This document shows, piece by piece, positions 21,988-30,591 of a DNA stretch of 64,000 bases (positions are counted from its first letter, which is position 1; every line of letters begins with the position of its first letter). Source of the DNA: Haliclona indistincta (taxonomy: Eukaryota; Porifera; Demospongiae; Haplosclerida; Chalinidae); NCBI GenBank assembly GCA_964017065.1, contig OZ024783.1, forward strand, positions 11,064,885 through 11,128,884. The letters are read 5' to 3'. The notes below the pieces were generated by a model that saw only the letters and a program-made list of their open reading frames with translations, was not told the origin of the DNA and did no database searches. A program made the translations under genes and the position numbers.

Positions 21988-22944
21988 ATGGAATCAGTCT
22001 TTCCAGGCAGTGTCACTACATATTTCATTGGAAGCTGTCAAACATACAGATGCTACTTTTGGTCAAAGGAAGCTGTAGAGATCACTTTATTTTGCTTGAT
22101 TGTGCTGCCAGGTATCTTTTGGCCTATAGCTTCAGTGTGTTGCTCTTGTTGGACAAAGTGTGGCTGTATCAAGAAGAAGACAGGATCAAGGTGTTGTGGG
22201 TGTGGTTGGACTGAACCAGTTGTACAGTTTGTGTTTGGTAGTGTCTTGAAGGAACACATTGATGAAGATGGAGAAAGAGGCTGTACTATATTCAACTATA
22301 AAGCCCCTGACTGTTACAAGGCATTTCTGTTCTCTAATGTGTTACAACTGATTGGTATAGCATTGATGCAATTCTGGGACAACTTCCTACTGGACGAGTC
22401 TCGTATTTGCACCACTGATCCAAACCTGGCTTGCTTTCCCTCTAATCCTACACTGTCTACTCCACGCTTGGACTGCTCCAACACAAACTTTATAGAGAAA
22501 AACAACATCACATCCTTCAGCTGCTACCGGTTCGTGTTCAAACTAGGTCCAGCCACAGGATCTGCAGTTGGTATAGTAACAACCACTGCTTTCATCATAA
22601 AGTACATGGTTCCATTGATTCTCCTCAAGATTTCCAAAGGTACAAATGGCTCGAAGTGTCAAAAATGCTCAACTATAGCTATGCAAGTCGTTTTATCCCT
22701 ACTAGCGGCACTGCTGACCAGTCTTATGGTATATTTGCGTTACGCAATATCATACTCTCCACTGGAACTGCTCAATGCTATCAGATACCTACCAATAGGT
22801 TATATCATAGCAAGCAACATCATCTTTGTTCCTTGGTTTAAATTCAAACAGATTGAAGCTGAGACCGAAGACGAAGATGAGTATCGAGTGACACCAATAA
22901 ACTACCCACGTGTCAAATATCAAAAACTAAAAAGTATTGACTGA
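21988..22944 (+). CDS. 5-TM family membrane protein, 318 aa
   Basis: Intact single-exon frame. A distinct N-terminus (MESVFPGSVTTYFIGSC) precedes TM1. A cysteine-dense cytosol-side link (CCSCWTKCGC, RCCGCGW) follows and could be lipidated or metal-binding. TIFNYKAP lies before TM2, then FWDNFLLDES, LACFPSNP, LDCSNTNF and NNITS, TM3 (GPATGSAVGIVTT), TM4, TM5 and FVPWFKF with an acidic then basic tail. It is the sister of the gene at 23560. The function is unknown. Confidence 0.8.
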   Translation: MESVFPGSVTTYFIGSCQTYRCYFWSKEAVEITLFCLIVLPGIFWPIASVCCSCWTKCGCIKKKTGSRCCGCGWTEPVVQFVFGSVLKEHIDEDGERGCTIFNYKAPDCYKAFLFSNVLQLIGIALMQFWDNFLLDESRICTTDPNLACFPSNPTLSTPRLDCSNTNFIEKNNITSFSCYRFVFKLGPATGSAVGIVTTTAFIIKYMVPLILLKISKGTNGSKCQKCSTIAMQVVLSLLAALLTSLMVYLRYAISYSPLELLNAIRYLPIGYIIASNIIFVPWFKFKQIEAETEDEDEYRVTPINYPRVKYQKLKSID

Positions 22945-23430
22945 TAGACATTTACTGACCAGCACAATATCCGTGTTTATGTATCATCTGTAAAATTCAA
23001 CAACATAATGTATCATGAGAGAGGCACTATTGAGGATATACAGCACAAACACACAAATAAAGATTTTGATTGATGATTGCGCCATTGACAAATGCACCAC
23101 GTGTAACTATGCTACGTTTGAGCAATGCACTATCAGTGTCTGCATTACTGATATGTCATGTGTCGTACAGAAATGCGCTTTTTCAAAAGCTGCTTCAGCT
23201 CAGCTGCCACTAAAACGAGACTCAGCATTACATGAAAGCTGAGTGTCACGTAAGCTTGTGTAGATGTTCAAGATGCTTGAGCGTGTAATATTAGTTGCAT
23301 GATGATTGCTGGTTCTTGTTCATCCACTGCATGCTGCAACACATCTTCATCCCTGATATACTATGTGACTAAACACTTCTGCACACTAACGCAAACAGTT
23401 AAACTCATTTTGCTAAGAGATGAGTAGACA
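22945..23430. other. Intergenic spacer
   Basis: Contains acacaaataaag near 23050, a poly(A) signal candidate. The small frame at 23015-23242 has no family features. Confidence 0.4.
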
Positions 23431-23433
23431 TTG

Positions 23434-23488
23434 TATAAGCACGTGATAATCATTACTCATGTGATATGGTTATCTACTATAGTACAAT
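23434..23488 (+). promoter_or_regulatory. Putative promoter module of the 23560 gene
   Basis: Ordered elements tataa, gcacgtgataa, tcattactcatgtgat and ttatctactata match the module upstream of 21988. Conservation of order and of distance to the ATG in two recent duplicates is expected by descent, so function is only suggested. Confidence 0.5.
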
Positions 23489-23559
23489 GCATACACAGAG
23501 CTGATAGACAGCTATCCTAGGCTCGTTATATTGCTACTTGTTCGTTCTCTGGCACAACA

Positions 23560-24480
23560 ATGGAATCAGTCTTTCCAGGCAGTGTCACTACATATTTCAT
23601 TGGAAGCTGTCAAACATACAGATGCTACTTTTGGTCAAAGGAAGTTGTAGAGATCACTTTCTTCTGCTTGTTTGTGTTGCCAGGTATCATTTGGCCGATT
23701 GCCTCTTGTTGGACAAGTATCATGAACAATGAAGCACTAAGCTGTTGTGGGTGTGGTTGGACTGAACAAGTGGTACAGTTTGTGTTTGGTAGTGTCTTGA
23801 AGGAAGATGGAAAAAGAGGCTGTACTATATTCAGCTATAAAGCTCCTCGTTGGTACAAGGCATTTCTGTTCTCTAATGTGTTACAACTGATTGGGATTGG
23901 ATTAATGCAATTTTGGGACAACTTCTTATTAGAAGAATCTCGTATTTGCACCACTGATCCAAACCTGGCTTGCTTTCCCTCTAATCCTAACGTGTCTACT
24001 CCACGCTTGGACTGCTCCAACACAAGCTTTATAGAGAAAAACAACATCACATCCTTCAGCTGCTACCGGTTTGTGTTCAAACTAGGTCCAGCCACTGGGT
24101 CTGCAGTTGGTATAGTAACAACCGCTGCTTTCATCATAAAGTACATCGTCCCGTACTTTCTCCTTAAAATTTCCAAAGGAACAAGTGGCTCAAAATGTCA
24201 AAAATACTCAACTATAGCTATGCAACTCAGTTTAGCAATAGTGACAATACTGTTAACCAGTCTCACGATATACTTGCGCTATGCGATATCGTACTCACTT
24301 TTTGAACTGCTCAATGCAGTCAGATACCTACCAATAGGTTATATCATAGCAAGCAACATAATTTTGGTTCCCTGGTACAAATTTGAAAGTGATGATAGAA
24401 GTCAAGAAGAGCCGTACAGAGAAATAACGTCATCAATAAAAATTAATGCTTACGAACCAATACAACAGGACGATTATTAG
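23560..24480 (+). CDS. 5-TM family membrane protein, 306 aa
   Basis: Intact single-exon frame, sister of the 21988 gene. The first 86 coding bases are identical between the two, while later parts differ more, notably a shortened Cys-rich link (SCWTSIMNN versus the longer CxC cluster) and the C-terminal tail. It keeps CCGCGW, the ATIF/TIFSYKAP segment, FWDNFLLEES, LACFPSNP, LDCSNTSF, NNITS, GPATGSAVG and LVPWYKF. The patchy identity suggests recent duplication or gene conversion at the 5' end. Confidence 0.8.
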   Translation: MESVFPGSVTTYFIGSCQTYRCYFWSKEVVEITFFCLFVLPGIIWPIASCWTSIMNNEALSCCGCGWTEQVVQFVFGSVLKEDGKRGCTIFSYKAPRWYKAFLFSNVLQLIGIGLMQFWDNFLLEESRICTTDPNLACFPSNPNVSTPRLDCSNTSFIEKNNITSFSCYRFVFKLGPATGSAVGIVTTAAFIIKYIVPYFLLKISKGTSGSKCQKYSTIAMQLSLAIVTILLTSLTIYLRYAISYSLFELLNAVRYLPIGYIIASNIILVPWYKFESDDRSQEEPYREITSSIKINAYEPIQQDDY

Positions 24481-25086
24481 TGATCATTTTTATAACTGAA
24501 TCAATGAACTGTGTGTAAAATATGTATGCAACAAAACAGTACGTTTATATAGTGAACGAACCATCACTCGATGATTATAATTTAAATACATTTAACACAA
24601 CAGAATTATTTCACACCCTGCATGTGTACCTATACTAAAACTGTATAATACTATTAGCACAAGCCAATATGATAGTTATCAATCAAGAAATACACAGAAT
24701 GTCGATTTTTTACTGGAATTTTTCTGAAAAGAGTTAACTAAACATAGTCACAATCATTTTTTTAAAGGTAAGTTAATAAGTTAACTTGGGTTAATGCATG
24801 GTATCCTAGGTGAAAGCAGAACAACATACAGGCCAGGCGCAAGAGAAGCAAGGTCCATCGCCTGCACACTGTTTACAGCATGTACATGGTTTGTCAGGTC
24901 ACATGCAAACATTGTCCGGATCCCGATCGGCTGTCGGACATACAAGCGAGCATGGGAACAACGGGCACGTGAAGCGTAAAACAACAAACAGGGTTCACAG
25001 TATTTAAGGTCCAATGCCGAGCGGACAGTTCCACTCTGGCATTGTTCCTCTTTGATCATTCGACTGAGAGCACCTAGAGCACTACT
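24481..25086. other. Spacer and 5' leader of the retroelement
   Basis: No gene. From about 24790 the base composition becomes less AT-rich, which probably marks the 5' end of the retroelement. A TATA-like tatttaagg at about 24998 and a downstream region with aggtccaatg lie about 85 bp before ATG 25087 and may be its promoter. I could not find terminal repeats. Confidence 0.4.
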
Positions 25087-26712
25087 ATGAGTTCCGAAAC
25101 ACTCACCTCACTCATGAAGCTGCCGGTGGAGGTCCTACGCCTACGCCTCTCAAGCGCCAACCTGGACATGACGGGCTCCAAAAAAGAGCGTGCCACCAGG
25201 CTGTACCGACACCTCCGCGCTAGGCCTCTTCCCGACCAGCGTCGGCGAAGGACAGACCAGCGTCCGCAGCACCAAGAAACAGGCCCCACGTCTCGGCAGC
25301 CAAGGCGGCAGAACGAGCAGGAGCATCCCAACACTGGCGACGGCGGCGCTCGGGATGCACCGGTTCAGAGGATGTCCGGAGATTCCAACAGCGACTCGGA
25401 CAGCGCAGGGCAACTGTCAAGTTCGGAGGACCAAGAGGACAGCGAATCCGATGCCCTAGATGATGACGACCGAGCCGTCCATCGCCGCACGCTCCCGCTG
25501 CCCCATACCCGTCACGCCGACGGGACAGCAAGTCCACCCGGCCGCAGAACGACTCCGGACCTGCGACACCCAACAACCCATCACAGGACAAGGACAGCTT
25601 CAACCCGCGCTCGGCCATCACGATCACGCGGTCAACACGGAGTCCGACAAGCCCCACCCTCCCGTCAGTCTAGACCTCGCAGCAGGGAACAAGGCAGGAG
25701 TGGTCGGAGATCACGACACCGTCGCGAACTGGACCGCGACAGGGGAGGCTACCAGAGGCACCAACCTTCCACCACCGCCAGGTTCCGCAGCCGGTCCCCT
25801 AGGCGCGACCGCTCCTCTACTCGCCCCTACCGGCGACAGCGCAGGGAGTTCTCCTCCAGCGAGTCAGACTCTTCTGTGGACTACCGAGGGCGCTCATCCT
25901 CACCGTCCTCCTCCTCCTCAACCTTCAGCTCAGCTTCGTCTTCCTGCTCACGGAGCCCCTCCAATAGCCCCCGTAGCAGACGTCATAAACACCACCAGTG
26001 TCACCACAGGAGAAGACACCACCACAAAGAACGCAGCTTCAGCTGGATACATGGGTCATCTCCCTTCGTCTCGTGTGCTCCCCCTCCTTCCGACCGTACC
26101 ATCTCACGGATAAGAAGGGGTAAGTACACTAACTTTGATGTTCTTCTTCCGCACACAGAGGAATCCATGCCGGTACAAGGAGCACGAGCTGCTGAGGGTA
26201 GGACCAAACACAACCGCATGCAGAAAAGAACTGTGAATGACTTCCAGTCATGGACGGAAGCATGGAACATATTCTTCCTAATCACAGCCCACACATCTCA
26301 TTCCCAATACAGGTCACTGGAGCTACTGAAGTATCAGGCTTTGATGGGACATCTATTCTCCGCCTACCCGACCCCTGTCTGTGTCAAGTACGACCAACTA
26401 TTTCGCAGAGCCGCAGCCCGGGACCCATCTCTCCAGTGGGACGCGTACAAAGAAGACCTTCTAGTGTGGTGTTCGACCTCTCGTTCCTTTCGGAGACCAA
26501 TTACCTCCCGTCTCGGACCCCCCGCAGCCAGCGCTGCAGGCGGGGCACTCCAGCGAGCGACCCACAACACCACCGGCAAGGAGATCTGCCTCAGATACAA
26601 CAAAGGGAATTGCACAAGAGGAGATGAGTGCAGATTCGCACACTGCTGCTGGCACGTCGGCTGCCGAGGAAACCACCCGGCAAAAACATGCCCCCTCGGA
26701 ACTGGTGGGTGA
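25087..26712 (+). CDS. Gag-like protein with SAP and CCCH finger
   Basis: 541 residues. Residues about 9-45 fit a SAP DNA-binding motif (LMKLPVEVLRLRLSSANL, GSKKERATRLYRHL). Residues about 60-350 are Arg/Ser/Pro-rich and low complexity. About 375-470 resemble the capsid-like region of YR elements (FQSWTEAWNIFF, LLKYQ, VKYDQLFRRAAA, PSLQWDAYKEDL). The C-terminus has Cys-X8-Cys-X5-Cys-X3-His (CLRYNKGNCTRGDECRFAH) and a following Cys/His cluster. Expected role: packaging the element RNA and perhaps targeting chromatin through SAP. It overlaps the next frame by 89 bp. Confidence 0.8.
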   Translation: MSSETLTSLMKLPVEVLRLRLSSANLDMTGSKKERATRLYRHLRARPLPDQRRRRTDQRPQHQETGPTSRQPRRQNEQEHPNTGDGGARDAPVQRMSGDSNSDSDSAGQLSSSEDQEDSESDALDDDDRAVHRRTLPLPHTRHADGTASPPGRRTTPDLRHPTTHHRTRTASTRARPSRSRGQHGVRQAPPSRQSRPRSREQGRSGRRSRHRRELDRDRGGYQRHQPSTTARFRSRSPRRDRSSTRPYRRQRREFSSSESDSSVDYRGRSSSPSSSSSTFSSASSSCSRSPSNSPRSRRHKHHQCHHRRRHHHKERSFSWIHGSSPFVSCAPPPSDRTISRIRRGKYTNFDVLLPHTEESMPVQGARAAEGRTKHNRMQKRTVNDFQSWTEAWNIFFLITAHTSHSQYRSLELLKYQALMGHLFSAYPTPVCVKYDQLFRRAAARDPSLQWDAYKEDLLVWCSTSRSFRRPITSRLGPPAASAAGGALQRATHNTTGKEICLRYNKGNCTRGDECRFAHCCWHVGCRGNHPAKTCPLGTGG

Positions 26713-28294
26713 GCTCCAGCGAGCTCACACACCCTTACGACGCTCACAATTTGTGAGTGAGTTAGCACATCACCCCAACAAAGCCTTCGTCTCTTGGCTG
26801 CTAGACGCTATTGACAATGGCGTATCCCTAGGTTATGCCGGCCCAAGAATCCCGCACTCATCACCCAACCTCACATCAGCGTACACACATTCAGCAGTAA
26901 TCGATCAAGAATTAGCAAAAGAACGCGATGCAGGTCGTATACTCGGCCCATTCACGACTCCACCAATTCCGAACCTCCGCTGCTCCGGACTAGGGGTGGT
27001 TCCCAAGAAGAACGGCAAATGGCGGGTCATCATGCATCTGTCGGCTCCACCAGGAAACAGCATAAATGATTTCATCGCCCCGGAGCAGTTCCAAATGCAC
27101 TACTCCTCAGTGGACGATGCAATACAGCTCCTCTCTCTACACGGACAGGGAGCCCTGATGGCGAAAGTGGACCTCAAAGCTGCCTTTAGGATGGTGCCAG
27201 TGCAGCGCTCAGACTGGGAGCTCCTGGGGATCCACTGGCGAGGGCAGTACTATATAGACACCTGCCTCCCATTTGGTTGTCGATCATCTCCCTTCCTGTT
27301 TAACCAGTTTGCCGAGGCCCTCCAGTGGATGTTGACCACAAACTATCACATACCATCTATCCACTATCTGGATGACTATTTCATCACTGGCCCCCCAGAC
27401 TCTTCCGCTTGCGGTGAAGCCAAAGACAAGACTCTGTCCTTATGCAGATCCTTGGGTATACCAGTCGCCATGGACAAGGTCGAAGGACCCTCGTCTACCC
27501 TGACTTTTCTGGGAATCGAGCTTGACTCCACACTCCAGGAATTGAGACTACCTCCTACTAAACTGAACGAGCTCCTGCACGAACTCGGCAAATGGCAGGA
27601 CCGCCGAAAAGCCACTAAACGACAACTCCTCTCACTAATCGGGAAACTGGCTTTCGCCGCCAAAGTAGTTCCAGCAGGTAGACTATTCACACGCCGCTTA
27701 ATTGAGCTGGCCAGTACAAAGAAACGCCTACACCATCACCTTGACCTAAACAGACAGGCACAAGAGGACATTCGGTGGTGGCAACAATTCCTCCCATCAT
27801 GGAATGGATGCTCTATGTTCTTGGAACCCACTTGGACAGAAGCAGACGACCTCCAACTATTCACGGACGCATCGGGGACAAAAGGATTCGGAGCATACTT
27901 CGATAAAGAATGGATACGAGGAGATTGGCTACCATCCCAACGGCTTCCTCTGCGCTCCATCCAATGGCAAGAACTGTTTGCTATAGTAGCAGCTACCATG
28001 ACCTGGTGCAACAGACTGAGGGGCAGAAAGGTTCGCTTCAACTGCGACAATGAAGCCATTGTCAAGGCGTGGCAGAACAAGTCAGCGAAGCACCCACAAC
28101 TGGTCGCCCTACTCCGCCATCTGTTCATGATAGCTGCTAGATCGAACTTCACCGTGTACCTCTACCACCTACCGGGCAAAAAGAACACTATTGCTGATGC
28201 TCTCTCCCGTAACAAGATTAACCGTTTCTTTTCTCTCACCCCCCAGGCACACCCAGAACCCACACCTCTACCAGACGGACTCGCACTGCTATAA
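26624..28294 (+). CDS. Reverse transcriptase-RNase H of YR element
   Basis: 556 residues. RT motifs: GVVPKKNGKWRVI, the catalytic Asp in MAKVDLKAAFRMVPV, LPFGCRSSPFLFNQF, and YLDDYF as the catalytic YxDD box. RNase H follows with TDASGTKGFGAYF, WQELFAI, FNCDNEAIVKAW and the terminal HLPGKKNTIADALSR, giving the D-E-D-D set. It copies element RNA to DNA. The frame overlaps gag by 89 bp at its start and the recombinase frame at its end. A 38-nt GT-AG interval (28209-28246) would join the ADALSR codons in frame to the recombinase. Confidence 0.9.
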   Translation: MSADSHTAAGTSAAEETTRQKHAPSELVGELQRAHTPLRRSQFVSELAHHPNKAFVSWLLDAIDNGVSLGYAGPRIPHSSPNLTSAYTHSAVIDQELAKERDAGRILGPFTTPPIPNLRCSGLGVVPKKNGKWRVIMHLSAPPGNSINDFIAPEQFQMHYSSVDDAIQLLSLHGQGALMAKVDLKAAFRMVPVQRSDWELLGIHWRGQYYIDTCLPFGCRSSPFLFNQFAEALQWMLTTNYHIPSIHYLDDYFITGPPDSSACGEAKDKTLSLCRSLGIPVAMDKVEGPSSTLTFLGIELDSTLQELRLPPTKLNELLHELGKWQDRRKATKRQLLSLIGKLAFAAKVVPAGRLFTRRLIELASTKKRLHHHLDLNRQAQEDIRWWQQFLPSWNGCSMFLEPTWTEADDLQLFTDASGTKGFGAYFDKEWIRGDWLPSQRLPLRSIQWQELFAIVAATMTWCNRLRGRKVRFNCDNEAIVKAWQNKSAKHPQLVALLRHLFMIAARSNFTVYLYHLPGKKNTIADALSRNKINRFFSLTPQAHPEPTPLPDGLALL

Positions 28295-29199
28295 CCCAGG
28301 AACTGGCCCACCTCCACCAGCTAGCAGTGTCTGCCTCATCAACCAACACTTACCGCTCAGGCCTCAAGCAGTTCATCCAGTTCTGTCAATCAATCAGTGC
28401 GGAGTACCTACCTGCGTCCAAACAAACCGTGGCTCTGTTTGCGGCGCATCTCAGCAGATCGGTGTCCCTCACAACAATCAAAGTGTACTTGGCAGCCGTC
28501 TCATTCCAACACCGTCGGGCAGGACTCAGCAGTCCTACAAGACACAACACCTCCTTACAACTGGCACTCCGGGGCGTGGCAAGGAAGCAGTCGGGATATA
28601 GTCGTCGATTGAGAAAGCCCATCACAAAGGACATCCTACAACGCCTCCTCCAGATCCTCAGTCGCCCAACTAGCACCTGGTGCAGTCAGGAGCGTGCCAT
28701 GCTGGCTGCCGCACTCTGCCTAGGGTTCTATGGATTCCTCAGGGGTGGAGAACTCATGCCATCAAGTGAAAACACCTTTAATCCCAGAACCAGCCTCACC
28801 GCTGCTGACATCAACATCACGTCAGGTTGCCTTCAGTTTTCCATCAAGAGGTCAAAAACCGACCAACTAGGCAAGGGCCACACCATCACACTGTATAAAT
28901 CGGACACGGACCTATGCCCGGTGTATCTCATTCAGCGTTACCTACAGGTCAGTAGACCAAGCCCAGACCAGCCCCTCCTGCTTCACTGCAACGGCCGACC
29001 GCTCTACCTTCATCAGTTCAGAGCTATGTTGCGGAAGCTTCTCGGGATGGCCAAGCTACAACCCCAAGAGTTCAACACTCACAGCCTGAGGATTGGAGCA
29101 GCCACCTCAGCGGCTGAGGAAGGAGTCCCCACTAGAACCATCAAGAGACTAGGCCGCTGGCGCAGCCGAGCTTACAGACTCTATATACGCAACTACTAA
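28222..29199 (+). CDS. Tyrosine recombinase of YR element
   Basis: The open frame runs from 28222 (after TAA 28219) to TAA 29199. There is no ATG near its start, so it is probably made as an extension of the RT frame. The N-terminal SAM-like core-binding part shows ASSTNTYRSGLKQFIQFC and TTIKVYLAAVSFQHRRAG. The catalytic set is Arg in GFLRGGEL, Lys in KRSKTDQLG, His-x-x-Arg in THSLRIGAAT, Trp in LGRWRS and Tyr in the terminal YRLYIRNY. It would insert the circular DNA copy by site-specific strand exchange. All key residues are present. Confidence 0.85.
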   Translation, partial: PFLFSHPPGTPRTHTSTRRTRTAITQELAHLHQLAVSASSTNTYRSGLKQFIQFCQSISAEYLPASKQTVALFAAHLSRSVSLTTIKVYLAAVSFQHRRAGLSSPTRHNTSLQLALRGVARKQSGYSRRLRKPITKDILQRLLQILSRPTSTWCSQERAMLAAALCLGFYGFLRGGELMPSSENTFNPRTSLTAADINITSGCLQFSIKRSKTDQLGKGHTITLYKSDTDLCPVYLIQRYLQVSRPSPDQPLLLHCNGRPLYLHQFRAMLRKLLGMAKLQPQEFNTHSLRIGAATSAAEEGVPTRTIKRLGRWRSRAYRLYIRNY

Positions 29200-29672
29200 C
29201 TTGGTCGTGTATCTCAAACACTTATTACTCATCACTTAGTCCACTTATCTCTCCGTTTTCTATATATCATAACTGTGAACCCCTCAGTTCAAACAAACAA
29301 AAAAAAAAAAAATCTTTTTGTTTCGTTGAGTAAAGCGTCTGCCCTATTTGGAGGTAATTGGGCGGTACCCTGGTAAGCCTCGCCCCAAATAGGTCACCCG
29401 GACTGGAACCAGCGTTCCCGGTCTGATATCCTATGGGAGGGTCAGCACTCTCAGAGCACTACCAGGGTACGCCAGCCTGACCCTCCATTACGCCAAATGA
29501 AATAATGAAATAATATTTGAAGAGAAAAGACATTCAACAGTCGCAAACGAGCATGCGCAGGTCAACACCGGGATACATGGTTGCATTAATTGGAATTTAC
29601 TCGAGTATATCGAGCGATGAGTGCGCGAGTTAGTAGGCGGCTAAGCGCACGTGATCAATGTAATCTGAGCAC
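29200..29672. other. 3' flank of the YR element
   Basis: Contains an A-run (about 29298-29312) and the tRNA-like palindromic segment at 29340-29490. I see no gene before 29673. Confidence 0.4.
29340..29490 (-). repeat. tRNA-like, palindrome-rich SINE candidate
   Basis: On the minus strand a B-box-like GGTTCCAGTCC follows an A-box-like TGGTAGTGCTCTGAG at roughly tRNA spacing. The segment also contains inverted pairs (ggtaccctggt with accagggtac; gggagggtcag with ctgaccctcc; cctatttgg with ccaaatagg). It may be a SINE or the structured 3' end of the adjoining retroelement. Confidence 0.4.
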
Positions 29673-30512
29673 ATGGCCATGGCTGCCTCGATGGCTACCA
29701 AGTTCAGCGTTCCTTGCAGAGTTTTTAAGTCCACCCGGAAGGCCGAAATAAAAATTTTCATGCTGCGCAATCTGTCTCAAAGCAATTTTTCTTCGTTGGA
29801 TCACCTAAAGGCTGAGCTATCATCTCAGCTAGGCGAAGGAGTTCTTTCTCCTGATCGAGAATATGATGTTGGGTTCATGAAAGGTACTTCAAAGCTTTCT
29901 ATACACTCGGAAGATGATCTGAAAGAAGTCTGGAGCAAGATCGCGCGTGGAGTAGCGTGCACTCTCTGGTGTGAGTTCGCGCCTCAACGTACCTACTATG
30001 ATGGTTCAGACTCTGACCCTGACAGCCTATCTCCTCCGCCTACCAAAAAGAAGAAAGTGAGTGCAGTCGACGAAAAAAATAAACGTGTGCAAGACCTGAT
30101 GCAATCAATACAAGACAAGCACGGCGACAATTTTACGAAAATTCAGTACAGATTGTGGGCCGAGATGGTTGACGTGGGAACTCACAAAAGTTTGGATGAA
30201 GCTCCGTCAGTGCCTATGTTCTCAAGTAAAGGAGGAAGGCAAACCCAAGCATCTGCTTTGACCCATGCTTTTACAAACATGGCGTCCTCAATAGCATCTG
30301 CACTATCAACGACACCTACTAAGCCTTCATCTGCTGGATCATCGTCATCACCTGTTAAAGTAGTTCAACTTCGTAGCCAATATATACAACAACTGAAAGA
30401 TATCCATTCACTTTATGAAGCTGGGGCATTGAGTGAGCAAGAATATACAGAAGAAAAGGATTTGATTCGTGCTGAGCTGAAAGCAATCACCCCGAGACGA
30501 CAGTCATTATGA
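29673..30512 (+). CDS. Unknown protein, possibly transposon-borne, 279 aa
   Basis: Intact frame. Residues about 12-100 look like a compact alpha/beta domain, perhaps PB1-like (KIFMLRNL, then YDVGFMKGTSKLSIHSEDDL). A Lys-rich nuclear-localisation-like KKKKVS follows near 123. A segment at about 145-180 reads KIQYRLWAEMVDVGTHKSLD. A Ser/Thr linker comes next, and the C-terminus (QLKDIHSLYEAGALSEQEYT) resembles the SHOCT motif. I recall similar multi-copy proteins in cnidarians and sponges but cannot name one. It lies between a retroelement and a DNA transposon and may be mobile itself. No introns. Confidence 0.6.
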   Translation: MAMAASMATKFSVPCRVFKSTRKAEIKIFMLRNLSQSNFSSLDHLKAELSSQLGEGVLSPDREYDVGFMKGTSKLSIHSEDDLKEVWSKIARGVACTLWCEFAPQRTYYDGSDSDPDSLSPPPTKKKKVSAVDEKNKRVQDLMQSIQDKHGDNFTKIQYRLWAEMVDVGTHKSLDEAPSVPMFSSKGGRQTQASALTHAFTNMASSIASALSTTPTKPSSAGSSSSPVKVVQLRSQYIQQLKDIHSLYEAGALSEQEYTEEKDLIRAELKAITPRRQSL

Positions 30513-30591
30513 GCATGGACTAACAACGTTAACAATCATGCAAATTGTGCAACAGCATTATTTAATCACTTCATTATAATATTCAATTCTA

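Larger units (their letters stand above)
25087..29199 (+). mobile_element. Tyrosine-recombinase retrotransposon (DIRS/Ngaro-like)
   Basis: Three overlapping frames in the order gag-like, reverse transcriptase plus RNase H, and tyrosine recombinase define a YR retrotransposon, which integrates by recombinase rather than DDE integrase. No methyltransferase region is seen, unlike many DIRS1 types; Ngaro elements also lack it. The coding part is GC-richer than the surroundings and all three frames are open, so the copy looks young. True ends are not determined: I saw neither inverted nor split direct repeats in 24780-25086 or 29200-29500. Confidence 0.85.

Noticed and set aside
25074..26768. Several minus- and plus-strand frames inside the retroelement gag
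   Set aside because: GC-rich, Arg/Ser-coding DNA leaves other frames open by composition; only the SAP/CCCH frame shows domains.
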